Shown here piece after piece: positions 56,816 through 64,000 of a stretch of DNA of 64,000 bases. The notes beneath the pieces are model-generated. The model saw only the letters and a list, made by a program, of their open reading frames with translations, searched no databases and had not been told where the DNA came from. The position numbers and the translations under genes are program-made. Source of the stretch: Devosia ginsengisoli (GTDB taxonomy: Bacteria; Pseudomonadota; Alphaproteobacteria; Rhizobiales; Devosiaceae); contig NZ_CP042304.1 in assembly GCF_007859655.1 (NCBI RefSeq), forward strand, positions 3,412,501 to 3,476,500, given 5' to 3'. The stretch's first letter is position 1. Each line of letters begins with the position of its first letter.

Positions 56816-57574
56816 ATGAGCAAGCACCCGTTCCGAATCGAAATCTGTGTCGAAGGCATTGATGGCCTGGTGGCGGCGCAGACGGCGGGGGCCGATCGGG
56901 TGGAACTTTGTGCGAGCCTGCTCGAAGGCGGGCTCACACCCAGCCTGGGCGTGGTGCGCGAGGCCCTGCGCGTCGCCACCATTCCCTTCCACGTCATCAT
57001 CCGCCCGCGCGGCGGCGACTTCCTCTATTCCGAGCTCGAATTCGCCACCATGGTGGATGACATCAAGGCACTGAAGGATCTCGGCGTGGCCGGCGTGGTC
57101 ATCGGCTGCCTCACGCCCGATGGCAAGATCGATGAAGCGCGCACCAAAGCGCTCGTCGAGGCCGCGCGGCCCATGAAGGTTACCTGCCACCGCGCCTTCG
57201 ACATGACCGCCGACTATCGCGAGGCCATCGAGGCCCTGATCCGTTGCGGCGTCGACCGGGTGCTGACCAGCGGCCAGCGCGACACGGCGCTGGAAGGCAT
57301 CGACATTCTCAAGGACACCGCGGCCATCGCCGCTGGCCGCATCGTCATCATGGCCTGCGGCGCGCTCGATGCCGATACGATCGGCCAGGTGCGGCAGGCC
57401 ACCGGGGTGGACGAGATGCATTTTGCCGCCCTCCACACCATCAAGAGCGGCATGGTGTTCCGCAATCCGCATGTCGGCATGGGCGGCACCGCCATCGAGC
57501 GCGAATACGAAATTACCCTGACCGATGTCGATGCGGTGCGCCGCACCATCGCCGCGGCCCGCGCCGCCGCCTGA
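56816..57574 (+). CDS. cutC: CutC family protein (copper homeostasis)
   Basis: The 252-residue TIM-barrel protein matches CutC: FRIEICVEGIDGLVAAQTAGADRVELCASL near the N-terminus, HVIIRPRGGDFLYSELE, GVVIGCLTPDGKID, VTCHRAFDM and GVDRVLTSGQRDTALEG. CutC was linked to copper handling in Escherichia coli, but its exact biochemical activity is uncertain. GGAGA precedes the ATG at 56816. It is near an aquaporin and a ferric reductase, a possible metal-linked cluster, although each has its own promoter region. Confidence 0.92.
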   Translation: MSKHPFRIEICVEGIDGLVAAQTAGADRVELCASLLEGGLTPSLGVVREALRVATIPFHVIIRPRGGDFLYSELEFATMVDDIKALKDLGVAGVVIGCLTPDGKIDEARTKALVEAARPMKVTCHRAFDMTADYREAIEALIRCGVDRVLTSGQRDTALEGIDILKDTAAIAAGRIVIMACGALDADTIGQVRQATGVDEMHFAALHTIKSGMVFRNPHVGMGGTAIEREYEITLTDVDAVRRTIAAARAAA

Positions 57575-57693
57575 AAAATCCTGTGCTGACAGGACTCTCG
57601 CCGCTTGCCTGCGGCGGGGTGTCGCAGGAAGGCTTGCATGTCGGCCGGTGATTCGGCCCGGCATGGGAAGTCTTTCTGGAGATACCAAGCGTC

Positions 57694-58350
57694 ATGAATA
57701 AACTGATTGCGGAATTCATCGGCACGGCAGTGCTGGTGCTCATTGGCTGCGGGGCGGCCGTATTGGGCGGCGACGCCATCGGGCAGGTCGGCATCGCCTT
57801 TGCCTTCGGCCTCGCCATCGTCGCCATGGCCTATGCCATCGGCCCGATTTCGGGCTGTCACATCAACCCGGCGGTGAGCCTGGCGCTCTATATCGACGGG
57901 CGCATGGACCTCGTGAGCATGATCCAGCACTGGGTCGCCCAGTTTGCCGGCGCGCTGGTCGGTGCCCTGATCCTCTGGGCTATTGTCGGCAGCAATGCCA
58001 GCCTGGGGCAGAATGGCTGGGGTCCGGGCTATCTCGGCGAATATTCCATGCTGGCCGCCCTGATCTTCGAAGTCGTGTTCACCGCCATCTTCGTCGTGGT
58101 CATCCTCGGCTCGACCGGCGAGCGCGCCGCGCCGCATTTCGCCGGCCTCGCCATCGGCCTGACCTTGGTGGCCATCCACCTGGTCGGCATCCAGGTCACC
58201 GGCGTGTCGGTCAATCCGGCCCGCAGCTTCGGCCCCGCCATCCTGGTCGGCGGCGATGCTTTGGCCCAGCTCTGGCTGTTCATCGTCGCGCCGCTTGTCG
58301 GCGGGGCACTGGGCGGGCTGCTCTACCGCTTCAAGATCCTCAAGGCCTGA
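57694..58350 (+). CDS. aqpZ: Aquaporin Z
   Basis: The 218-residue channel has six predicted membrane segments and two NPA motifs (HINPAV at 58-60 and VNPARS near 174). Small residues and Arg near the second motif (VSVNPARSFG) and His in VAIHLVG suggest a water-selective filter like AqpZ. It speeds water movement in osmotic change. A clear terminator follows at 58359. Confidence 0.95.
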   Translation: MNKLIAEFIGTAVLVLIGCGAAVLGGDAIGQVGIAFAFGLAIVAMAYAIGPISGCHINPAVSLALYIDGRMDLVSMIQHWVAQFAGALVGALILWAIVGSNASLGQNGWGPGYLGEYSMLAALIFEVVFTAIFVVVILGSTGERAAPHFAGLAIGLTLVAIHLVGIQVTGVSVNPARSFGPAILVGGDALAQLWLFIVAPLVGGALGGLLYRFKILKA

Positions 58351-58358
58351 TGCAAACC

Positions 58359-58388
58359 GGCCGCCGGAGCCATCCGGCGGCCTTTCCT
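58359..58388 (+). terminator. Terminator after aqpZ
   Basis: GGCCGCCGG pairs with CCGGCGGCC, the loop is AGCCAT, and the stem is followed by TTTCCTCG. Confidence 0.78.
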
Positions 58389-58417
58389 CGCGGGCAGCGC
58401 AGAGATAGAACCTCGCC

Positions 58418-59197
58418 ATGGCCCGCTCCTTCCTCTTCGCGCGAGATTCCGGCGATGCCGCCACCACGCGGCTGATCGCGACGGCCGCGCAACTGACCGG
58501 CTTCATGAAGGGCGAACCCGGTATCGCCCGCCCCGGCTGGTACAAGCCGGGCGGTGACAATCAGGCCATGCTGGCCGAGCTTCACGCCGCGCTGGCCACC
58601 ACCTATCCCAAGGCCGGTCCGGCCTTCTATGCCGTGCGGCTCTGGACCAACCTGCTCTGGCAGCCCGCCTATCTCGCGGTCATATCAGCCCATATTCACG
58701 GCGCCATGCCTGACCTCAATGGCCTCAGCCAGCAGCGGCGCGGCATCTATGTCGATGGCTACCGGCTGCTGCCCGGCGCACAGCAGGCCGGCCCGGTCGA
58801 GATGCTGATCGAAACAGCCGCCGCCCAGCTCAAGCCCATGGCCGCGACCATGCTCGACGAGGTCAATCTGCTGGTCCGGCTCAAGCCGCTGCCGGCGCGG
58901 CGCCTCTTCGCCGACCGCATGCTGAGCCTGATGGTCTGGCTGGGCCAGCGCCGCCGCGACCTGCCGCCGGAAGCGATCGCGTCCTATGCGGCCCAATGGC
59001 TCGAAGCGCTGGGGCTGACCGGGCAGGGCAATCTGGAGCCGGTCGAGGCCGGTGGCCAGCGCCTGCTCATCGTCAAACGTAAGGGCTGCTGCCTCGACTA
59101 CCTGATCGATCCCGACCGCTACTGCGCCACCTGCCCCAAGCAGGACAATGCGGTTCGCCTCGCGCGCCAGACCGCCAATGCGCTGGCCGAGCTTTAA
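58418..59197 (+). CDS. FhuF-like siderophore-iron reductase
   Basis: The 259-residue protein resembles the FhuF/siderophore ferric reductase family (AHA_1954-like). The C-terminal iron-sulfur motif CCLDYLIDPDRYCATCPK has the CC-x10-C-x2-C arrangement that holds a 2Fe-2S cluster. Such reductases release iron from siderophores in the cytoplasm. No siderophore transport gene is adjacent. It starts with ATG after a short gap behind the aquaporin terminator. Confidence 0.85.
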   Translation: MARSFLFARDSGDAATTRLIATAAQLTGFMKGEPGIARPGWYKPGGDNQAMLAELHAALATTYPKAGPAFYAVRLWTNLLWQPAYLAVISAHIHGAMPDLNGLSQQRRGIYVDGYRLLPGAQQAGPVEMLIETAAAQLKPMAATMLDEVNLLVRLKPLPARRLFADRMLSLMVWLGQRRRDLPPEAIASYAAQWLEALGLTGQGNLEPVEAGGQRLLIVKRKGCCLDYLIDPDRYCATCPKQDNAVRLARQTANALAEL

Positions 59198-59267
59198 CCG
59201 CCGCGCGAGTCACGCGTTCAGCGCGTCAATGCTAACAGTCCGTTAACGTATTCGGGGTGGATGCGAA

Positions 59268-59846
59268 CTAGTCGAAGACCTCGTCGGGATAGACGCCCCA
59301 GAGCTCTTCCTGGTGCAGATAACCCGAATAAATCGTGCTGCGCTGGTTCGCATCATGCCCGGTAGCGCTGACCTGGCACCAGGTCCCGTCGCATTCTGAA
59401 ATCGTCACCTTGAGTCCCGCCCCGAGTCGGGCGCGCACCCCCGAATCGTCAGATTGCCCCGAGCGCAAAGCGATTTCGCCATTGGCCACCAGCGGCGTCA
59501 CATAGCCCGCCCGCGTGCCGGTCAGCAGGTTCTGGTGGATCCAGCCCTCGGCGCCGTCGACATCGCGAATCTTGCGCCAGGTATCGAATTCCTGGATGAT
59601 TTCCACCGGAATGCCTGACTTGAGGTAAGTCCATGAAATATCGTATTTTTGTCCCGGCCCAACCCGCACATTGATCGGGTCGGAGCGGGTCGCGGCAAAG
59701 CGCGGCAGCGGCAGGCCGCTGGGGTTGCCGGCCTGCGCCAATGCCGGCGGGGCAAGCAGCACAAGCAACAGCATCGCCCCGGGCAGGCGGCGGCAAAGGG
59801 CCTTGAGGATACGGCGAAAGCGGCCGTGCATGGTCTCGTCAAACAT
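59268..59846 (-). CDS. SH3-domain protein with signal peptide
   Basis: The protein has about 192 residues from MFDETMHGRFRRILK; a start five codons later at MHGRF would still give a signal peptide (LPGAMLLLVLLAPPALAQA). Two bacterial SH3 repeats follow: DPINVRVGPGQKYDISWTYLKSGIPVEIIQEFDTWRKIRD and GEIALRSGQSDDSGVRARLGAGLKVTISEC. These domains often bind cell-wall peptides or envelope proteins. It diverges from the D-2-hydroxyacid dehydrogenase gene. Confidence 0.85.
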   Translation of the reverse strand: MFDETMHGRFRRILKALCRRLPGAMLLLVLLAPPALAQAGNPSGLPLPRFAATRSDPINVRVGPGQKYDISWTYLKSGIPVEIIQEFDTWRKIRDVDGAEGWIHQNLLTGTRAGYVTPLVANGEIALRSGQSDDSGVRARLGAGLKVTISECDGTWCQVSATGHDANQRSTIYSGYLHQEELWGVYPDEVFD

Positions 59847-59923
59847 GACTTTGCAGAACAAATGGAATTGCCCTATCACTAGCCAATGATCCTTAATGGG
59901 CGCTGAATTGTGGGGCTTTCCAC

Positions 59924-60976
59924 ATGCCGCCCGCCCCGATCCTGGAACATATGGTCAGCCACAAACCGCACATTCTCGTGACCAGGCGCCTGCCCGAAAC
60001 CATCGAGGCGCGCATGGCAACGCTGTTCGAGACCCATGTCAACGAAGACGACGTGAACCTCACCGGCGATGACATTATCGGCGGGCTCGAGGGCAAGGAT
60101 GTCCTGGTGTCCTCGATCACCGACCGCATCGATGCCCGCCTCATCGCCCGGCTGCCCCGCAGCGTGCGGCTCATCGCCCAGTTCGGCAATGGCGTGGACA
60201 ATATCGATATCGAGGCGGCCTGGGCGGCGGGCGTCACCGTGACCAATACGCCCTCGGTGCTCACCGAAGACACGGCCGACATGGCCATGGTGCTGATGCT
60301 GGCTTTGCCGCGGCGGCTGGTGGAAGGCACGCAGATGCTGGTGCGCGACGGGGTCTGGGCCGGCTGGTCGCCCACCTCCATGCTGGGCCACCGGCTGCGC
60401 GGCAAAGCCCTTGGCATTGTCGGCATGGGCCGCATCGGCACCGCCGTGGCGCAGCGGGCCAAGGCCTTCGGCCTCAACATCCATTATTTCTCGCGCAACC
60501 GCCGCCCCCCCGGCGTCGAAACCCCGCTCGAAGCCACCTATTGGCACGATCTCGACGCCATGGTCGAGGCAGTCGACATTGTCTCGCTGCACACCCCGCA
60601 TACGCGGGAAACCTTCCACATTCTCTCGGCCGACCGGCTCAGGCGCATGAAGAAGGGCAGCTTCGTGGTCAATGTCAGCAGGCCCGAACTGCTGGACGAG
60701 GCGGCGCTGGTCGATGCCATCGAAAGCGGCCACCTGGCGGGCGCCGCGCTCGACGTCTTCGAAAACCGGCACGGCATCAACCCGCGCCTGCTGGCCCTGG
60801 CCGAAGCCAACAAGGTGGTGCTGACCGCCCATATGGCCTCGGCGACGCTGGAAGCCCGCATCGAGATGGGCGAGACGGTCATCGTCAATATCCGCGCCTT
60901 CATGGACGGGCACCAGCCGCCCCATCGCGTCCTGCCCGATGGGGCACACGGTGCCGCGCGCAACCTGCGCAGCTGA
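59924..60976 (+). CDS. D-2-hydroxyacid dehydrogenase (glyoxylate/hydroxypyruvate reductase-like)
   Basis: The protein has 350 residues; a start at 59951 (MVSHKPHILVTRRLP) would be equally possible. It has the D-isomer-specific fold with an N-terminal catalytic part, then NAD motif LGIVGMGRIGTAVAQRAKAFG, and HMASATLEAR, where the catalytic His (usually GSAT/HIGSAT) is seen. The catalytic Arg lies in VNVSRPELLDEAALV and a Glu occurs in ALDVFENRH. It reduces glyoxylate or hydroxypyruvate with NAD(P)H. The substrate is not set by sequence. Confidence 0.85.
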   Translation: MPPAPILEHMVSHKPHILVTRRLPETIEARMATLFETHVNEDDVNLTGDDIIGGLEGKDVLVSSITDRIDARLIARLPRSVRLIAQFGNGVDNIDIEAAWAAGVTVTNTPSVLTEDTADMAMVLMLALPRRLVEGTQMLVRDGVWAGWSPTSMLGHRLRGKALGIVGMGRIGTAVAQRAKAFGLNIHYFSRNRRPPGVETPLEATYWHDLDAMVEAVDIVSLHTPHTRETFHILSADRLRRMKKGSFVVNVSRPELLDEAALVDAIESGHLAGAALDVFENRHGINPRLLALAEANKVVLTAHMASATLEARIEMGETVIVNIRAFMDGHQPPHRVLPDGAHGAARNLRS

Positions 60977-61145
60977 CGGTTGGCGCAGCCCGCCAGTGTT
61001 GCAGCAAATACCCATATCCGACCCGTTGTCGGCCCGGTGCGGGGCAGGGTCTTGCCTCCGCCGGCCCCACCGCCTAGTTGTCGCGAAAGTCAGGGCCTGT
61101 TGGGGGACGGCGCTGCCCAAGACCGATTCCGGGTGGAGCCCCGCA

Positions 61146-61793
61146 ATGGCATTGCTGCGCACAATTGTCTGTCTCATCAGCCTGCTGGTCGCCTTGCCGG
61201 CCATGGCGCAAATCCGTGGTGAGCCACCGCTGACCGTGGCGGATCGCGCGTTGGAACTGACCACGCTCGGCCAGCGCCTGACGCTGCCCGCGCCGGACTG
61301 GGTGGCTGATGACCTGGTGGGCGATGCGGTGCTCGGTAGCTTCGAGGCCGTGTTCCGCTCTGGCGACGACGAAGCCGAACTCCAACTCTATCACAATGGC
61401 GCCGTCTATGCCCTGGCCCAGACGCTTTACGGCGCCCACGTGGTCAGCAATCCCGATGCCGTGCCGGCCAATTACCGCGATGCGGTGGTTGAGGGCTTCG
61501 GCCGCGCCTGCATGCCCGGGCTGAGCGCCTTTGTGCAACTGGGCGACGATCCCGACGATATCCAGGCGCCCCTGCTGCTGATCTGTGGCGCCCAGCGCGC
61601 CAATACGCGCAAGGGCGAGGTCATGGCCATCAGCCTGCGCACCTCAGAGGCGGGCCTTGCCGTGGTCTACCAGCAATGGCGCGGCGCGGCCTTCGATCCC
61701 TCCAGCGCCGCGAACTGGCCGGCACCGTCTGCAGTGATCGAGGCGCAGGCCCGCCGGCTGCAGGCCGAAACCATGCTTACCCTGGCCGATTGA
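61146..61793 (+). CDS. Secreted hypothetical protein
   Basis: The 215-residue protein has a signal peptide (MALLRTIVCLISLLVALPAMA, cleaved at AMA-QIR). The mature part is mixed alpha/beta, with two cysteines that may pair (GRACMPGLSAF and LLLICGAQRAN). No family was recognised. GTGGAG precedes the ATG at 61146. It ends 31 bases before rbfA and may be in the same transcript. Confidence 0.72.
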   Translation: MALLRTIVCLISLLVALPAMAQIRGEPPLTVADRALELTTLGQRLTLPAPDWVADDLVGDAVLGSFEAVFRSGDDEAELQLYHNGAVYALAQTLYGAHVVSNPDAVPANYRDAVVEGFGRACMPGLSAFVQLGDDPDDIQAPLLLICGAQRANTRKGEVMAISLRTSEAGLAVVYQQWRGAAFDPSSAANWPAPSAVIEAQARRLQAETMLTLAD

Positions 61794-61824
61794 CGGCGGC
61801 GCGGCGAGGGCATATCTCCCCGCA

Positions 61825-62235
61825 ATGAGCAAAGACAACAAACCGACCGGTCCCAGCCAGCGCATGCTGCGCGTCGGCGAACTGGTGCGCCACGCGCTGG
61901 CCGCCATGTTTGCCCGGGGCGAAATCGAGGATGACGCCCTGCGTGGCGCGGTCATTACCGTGCCCGAAGTGCGCATGACGCCCGATCTCAAGATCGCCAA
62001 TGCCTATATCATGCCGCTGGGCGGGCTGCATGCCGAGGAAATCGTGGCGGCCCTCAACCGGCACCGCAAATTCGTGCGCGGCCGCGTGGCGCCGCAGATC
62101 AACATGAAATACGCACCCGAAATCCGCTTCTATGTCGACGACACGTTCGAAGAAGCCGGCCGCATCGATTCCATCCTGCGCTCGGACAAGGTGCAGCGCG
62201 ATCTCGATCACGACGACGACGGCGAGACCGAGTGA
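61825..62235 (+). CDS. rbfA: Ribosome-binding factor A
   Basis: The 136-residue protein has the RbfA KH-like fold with QRMLRVGELVRHALAAMF, TVPEVRMTPDLKIANAYIMPLGG and LRSDKVQRDLDHDDD. It binds the 30S subunit during 16S 5'-end maturation and cold adaptation. In most Rhizobiales it follows infB; here it is about 46 kb away. Its TGA overlaps the truB GTG. Confidence 0.95.
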   Translation: MSKDNKPTGPSQRMLRVGELVRHALAAMFARGEIEDDALRGAVITVPEVRMTPDLKIANAYIMPLGGLHAEEIVAALNRHRKFVRGRVAPQINMKYAPEIRFYVDDTFEEAGRIDSILRSDKVQRDLDHDDDGETE

Positions 62236-63134
62236 ACCAGCCCAAGCGGATCAAGCGCGCCATTTCCGGCTGGGTGGTGCTCGACAAGCCCTATGACATG
62301 ACCTCGACCCAGGCGGTGGGCAAGGTGCGCTGGCTGTTCGGCGCGGCCAAGGCCGGCCATGCCGGCACGCTCGACCCGCTGGCGACAGGCATATTGCCGA
62401 TCGCGCTGGGCGAGGCCACCAAGGCCGTGCCGCAGGTGCAGGACGGCACCAAGATCTATCGCTTCGCCATAAAATGGGGCAGCGCCACCACCACCGATGA
62501 TGCCGAAGGCGAAGTGGTTGCCACCTCGGATATACGGCCGGAACGGGCAGCGCTCGAGGCCGTATTGCCGCAATTCATCGGCACGATCCTGCAGCGTCCG
62601 CCGATCTATTCGGCGCTCAAGATCGACGGCGAGCGCGCCTATGACCTGGCGCGGGCCGGCGAAGCGGTGGACCTGCCGCCGCGCGAGATCGACGTGGACG
62701 GGATCGAGCTGATCGAACACGGCAGCGAACAATCCGTGCTCGAAGTCACCTGCGGCAAGGGCACCTATGTGCGTTCGTTGGCGCGCGACATTGCCGAGGC
62801 CCTGGGCACGCGCGGCCATGTCAGCATGCTGCATCGCGCCGCCGTCGGGCCCTTCCACGACCAGGACGCCGTGACCATCGACCAGTTGGAGGCTTTGGCG
62901 CTGGACGAGCGCGACGCCCTGCTGAAGCCGGTTTCGGCCGGCTTTGCCGAACTGCCGGAAATCCGGCTCGATGCGCAGCAGGCGACGGCTGTACGCCACG
63001 GCAACCCAGTGCTGCTGACCGGGGCGGGTGCGCCGATATCGCTGGACGAATGCTGGGTGAGCTTCAAGGGCGAGGTGCTGGCCACCGGCTGGGTCGAATT
63101 CGGCCAGTTCAAGTGCCGCCGGGTGTTCAACTAA
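62232..63134 (+). CDS. truB: tRNA pseudouridine-55 synthase TruB
   Basis: The 300-residue enzyme starts with GTG (overlapping the rbfA stop). The catalytic Asp48 is in AGHAGTLDPLATG. Other motifs are SALKIDGERAYDLARAGE, VTCGKGTYVRSLARDIAEALG and the C-terminal PUA-like part. It makes pseudouridine 55 in the T-loop of all tRNAs. The usual neighbour rpsO is not downstream. A small terminator (63135-63158) follows. Confidence 0.96.
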   Translation: MNQPKRIKRAISGWVVLDKPYDMTSTQAVGKVRWLFGAAKAGHAGTLDPLATGILPIALGEATKAVPQVQDGTKIYRFAIKWGSATTTDDAEGEVVATSDIRPERAALEAVLPQFIGTILQRPPIYSALKIDGERAYDLARAGEAVDLPPREIDVDGIELIEHGSEQSVLEVTCGKGTYVRSLARDIAEALGTRGHVSMLHRAAVGPFHDQDAVTIDQLEALALDERDALLKPVSAGFAELPEIRLDAQQATAVRHGNPVLLTGAGAPISLDECWVSFKGEVLATGWVEFGQFKCRRVFN

Positions 63135-63158
63135 AAGGCGGAGCTTTCGCCCCGCCTT
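63135..63158 (+). terminator. Terminator after truB
   Basis: AAGGCGG pairs with CCGCCTT, followed by CGTTCTTCC. It is weak because the T-run is interrupted. Confidence 0.5.
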
Positions 63159-63166
63159 CGTTCTTC

Positions 63167-63244
63167 CTATCGCAGGAAGAAGATGATGATGATGATCAGC
63201 CAGATCGGCACGCCGAGCAGCCAGAGACCGAGAGCACGAAACAT
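63167..63244 (-). CDS. 25-residue membrane peptide
   Basis: This gene encodes MFRALGLWLLGVPIWLIIII and then five more residues (IFFLR). It is one hydrophobic segment flanked by Arg residues. GGAAAGGAAAA lies upstream as a good ribosome binding site. Very short membrane peptides of this style are known from related bacteria but have no assigned role. It shares direction with the following membrane gene (63269), 24 bases upstream, so the two may form an operon. Confidence 0.6.
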   Translation of the reverse strand: MFRALGLWLLGVPIWLIIIIIFFLR

Positions 63245-63268
63245 GGTGTTTTCCTTTCCTGTCCTGGC

Positions 63269-64000
63269 CTAGAAGCGACGGAATACGTCGGCAAAGACGG
63301 TATTGTTGTCGCGATGGTTGCCGCCTTTCTGCGCGGCCCAGAAAGCGCCGATGGCCGAGATCAGCAGCGAGGCCGCCAGCAGGAATGCACCGATAATGCC
63401 GACATTGCGGGCGATACGCGCCGCTTCGATGGCGTCCTGGCGGGCCGTCTCGACATTGGCAATGACCTGGTCGACCCGTGCCTGGGCCTCTTCCGGCGCC
63501 AGGCCGGTATTGGCGGCCACGACATTGGCGAGGTAGGTGCGGTCCTCATCGGCCACCGTGCCGTCGCCCAGCGCCGCCTGGGCGAAGATGCGGCCGGCTT
63601 CGTCACGCGCTACGGTAGCATCCACCGGCTGCGCGCTGCGGAACAGCGTATCGACGAAATAGGCATTGGGGTCCACGGCGTCTTCGGCGACGTTGGAGGC
63701 TGCCGTGGTCACGGTTGCAGCGGCTGAACCCACGGCATTGGCCGCAGCGCCGATACCGCCCACGGCGATCACCGCACCGAGGATGGCCGCGCCGGCCCAG
63801 ACCAGCAGGCCATGGGCGCCGTCGCGCAGGTCGCTTTCATCCTCGCTGGCATCGAAATAGCGACGACGCAGCCGGCCGGTGAGATAGCCGCCGGCCATGA
63901 AGCTCGAAATCTGCACCCAGAGGAACCAGGTCGCGGCGGCAATGCCGACAAAGATCGGCGAAGCGGTGGCCGACTGGTTATAGCCGAAATCGAGGAAGTT
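63269..64000 (-). CDS. Membrane protein of unknown function, 5' end cut by the window
   Basis: The visible 243 residues include a membrane segment (SPIFVGIAAATWFLWVQISSFMAGGYLTGRL), a Gly/Ala segment (HGLLVWAGAAILGAVIAVGGIG), an Ala/Thr-rich region with a helical stretch, and a last membrane pair (NVGIIGAFLLAASLLISAIGAFWAAQ). The frame is open to the window edge at 64000, so the true start lies outside. In Rhizobiales a protein with the FLDFGYNQSATASP-type segment is often called PhnA-like, but no phosphonate role is shown. Confidence 0.8.
   Translation of the reverse strand, partial: NFLDFGYNQSATASPIFVGIAAATWFLWVQISSFMAGGYLTGRLRRRYFDASEDESDLRDGAHGLLVWAGAAILGAVIAVGGIGAAANAVGSAAATVTTAASNVAEDAVDPNAYFVDTLFRSAQPVDATVARDEAGRIFAQAALGDGTVADEDRTYLANVVAANTGLAPEEAQARVDQVIANVETARQDAIEAARIARNVGIIGAFLLAASLLISAIGAFWAAQKGGNHRDNNTVFADVFRRF

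Overview
The window is chromosomal DNA from a GC-rich alphaproteobacterium, most likely a Hyphomicrobiales member close to Devosia. This rests on the conserved miaB-phoH-ybeY-corC and metK-trmB-rimP-nusA-ylxR-infB-rbfA-truB-rpsO-pnp gene set, an HWE histidine kinase, DUF1236 and extensin-like proteins, and many intergenic inverted repeats. The genus is inferred from gene content and style; no search could be run. Left part (0-25 kb), mostly core: a universal stress protein; the Fe-S scaffold nfuA with an Irr/ICE-like box; corC-ybeY-phoH on the minus strand; an AbrB/VapC toxin-antitoxin pair inserted between phoH and miaB; an HWE kinase; rpsO and pnp with a long leader hairpin; a Tat-type lipoprotein L,D-transpeptidase; the infB-ylxR-nusA-rimP operon; a flavodoxin reductase; HxlR, trmB and metK; and tRNA-Leu(CAG) with its terminator. 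In many Rhizobiales these translation genes form one long cluster. Here it is split and partly inverted, and rbfA-truB lies near 62 kb. Middle part (23-43 kb), accessory metabolism: a GFA protein, an NDUFA9-like protein, a PadR regulator facing a 44-residue membrane protein, an FAD/Fe-S D-lactate dehydrogenase convergent with a DadA-like oxidase, an arsR-acr3-arsC operon, a LysR regulator facing a 48-residue ORF, an extensin-like protein, lepA, and a single-chain restriction-modification enzyme with atypical, AT-richer composition. Next comes a gap of about 400 bases with RNA-like hairpins. Right part (42-64 kb): glutathione peroxidase, DUF1236 protein, cyclic-nucleotide-binding and SelW-like pair, YegP-like protein, an amino-acid ABC transporter remnant without an ATPase, CreA, 1-Cys peroxiredoxin, MFS exporter, a NarL-type two-component pair, TadE/TadG, CutC, aquaporin, FhuF-like ferric reductase, SH3 protein, D-2-hydroxyacid dehydrogenase, rbfA-truB, a 25-residue membrane peptide and a membrane protein cut by the window end. 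Two themes stand out. First, at least six families of short intergenic inverted repeats occur, one of which keeps its hairpin through compensatory changes across three copies. Second, four genes (miaB, hxlR, trmB and the ABC binding protein) carry apparent single-base frameshifts, which points to either sequencing indels or recent decay. No phage, insertion sequence, rRNA or CRISPR array was found.
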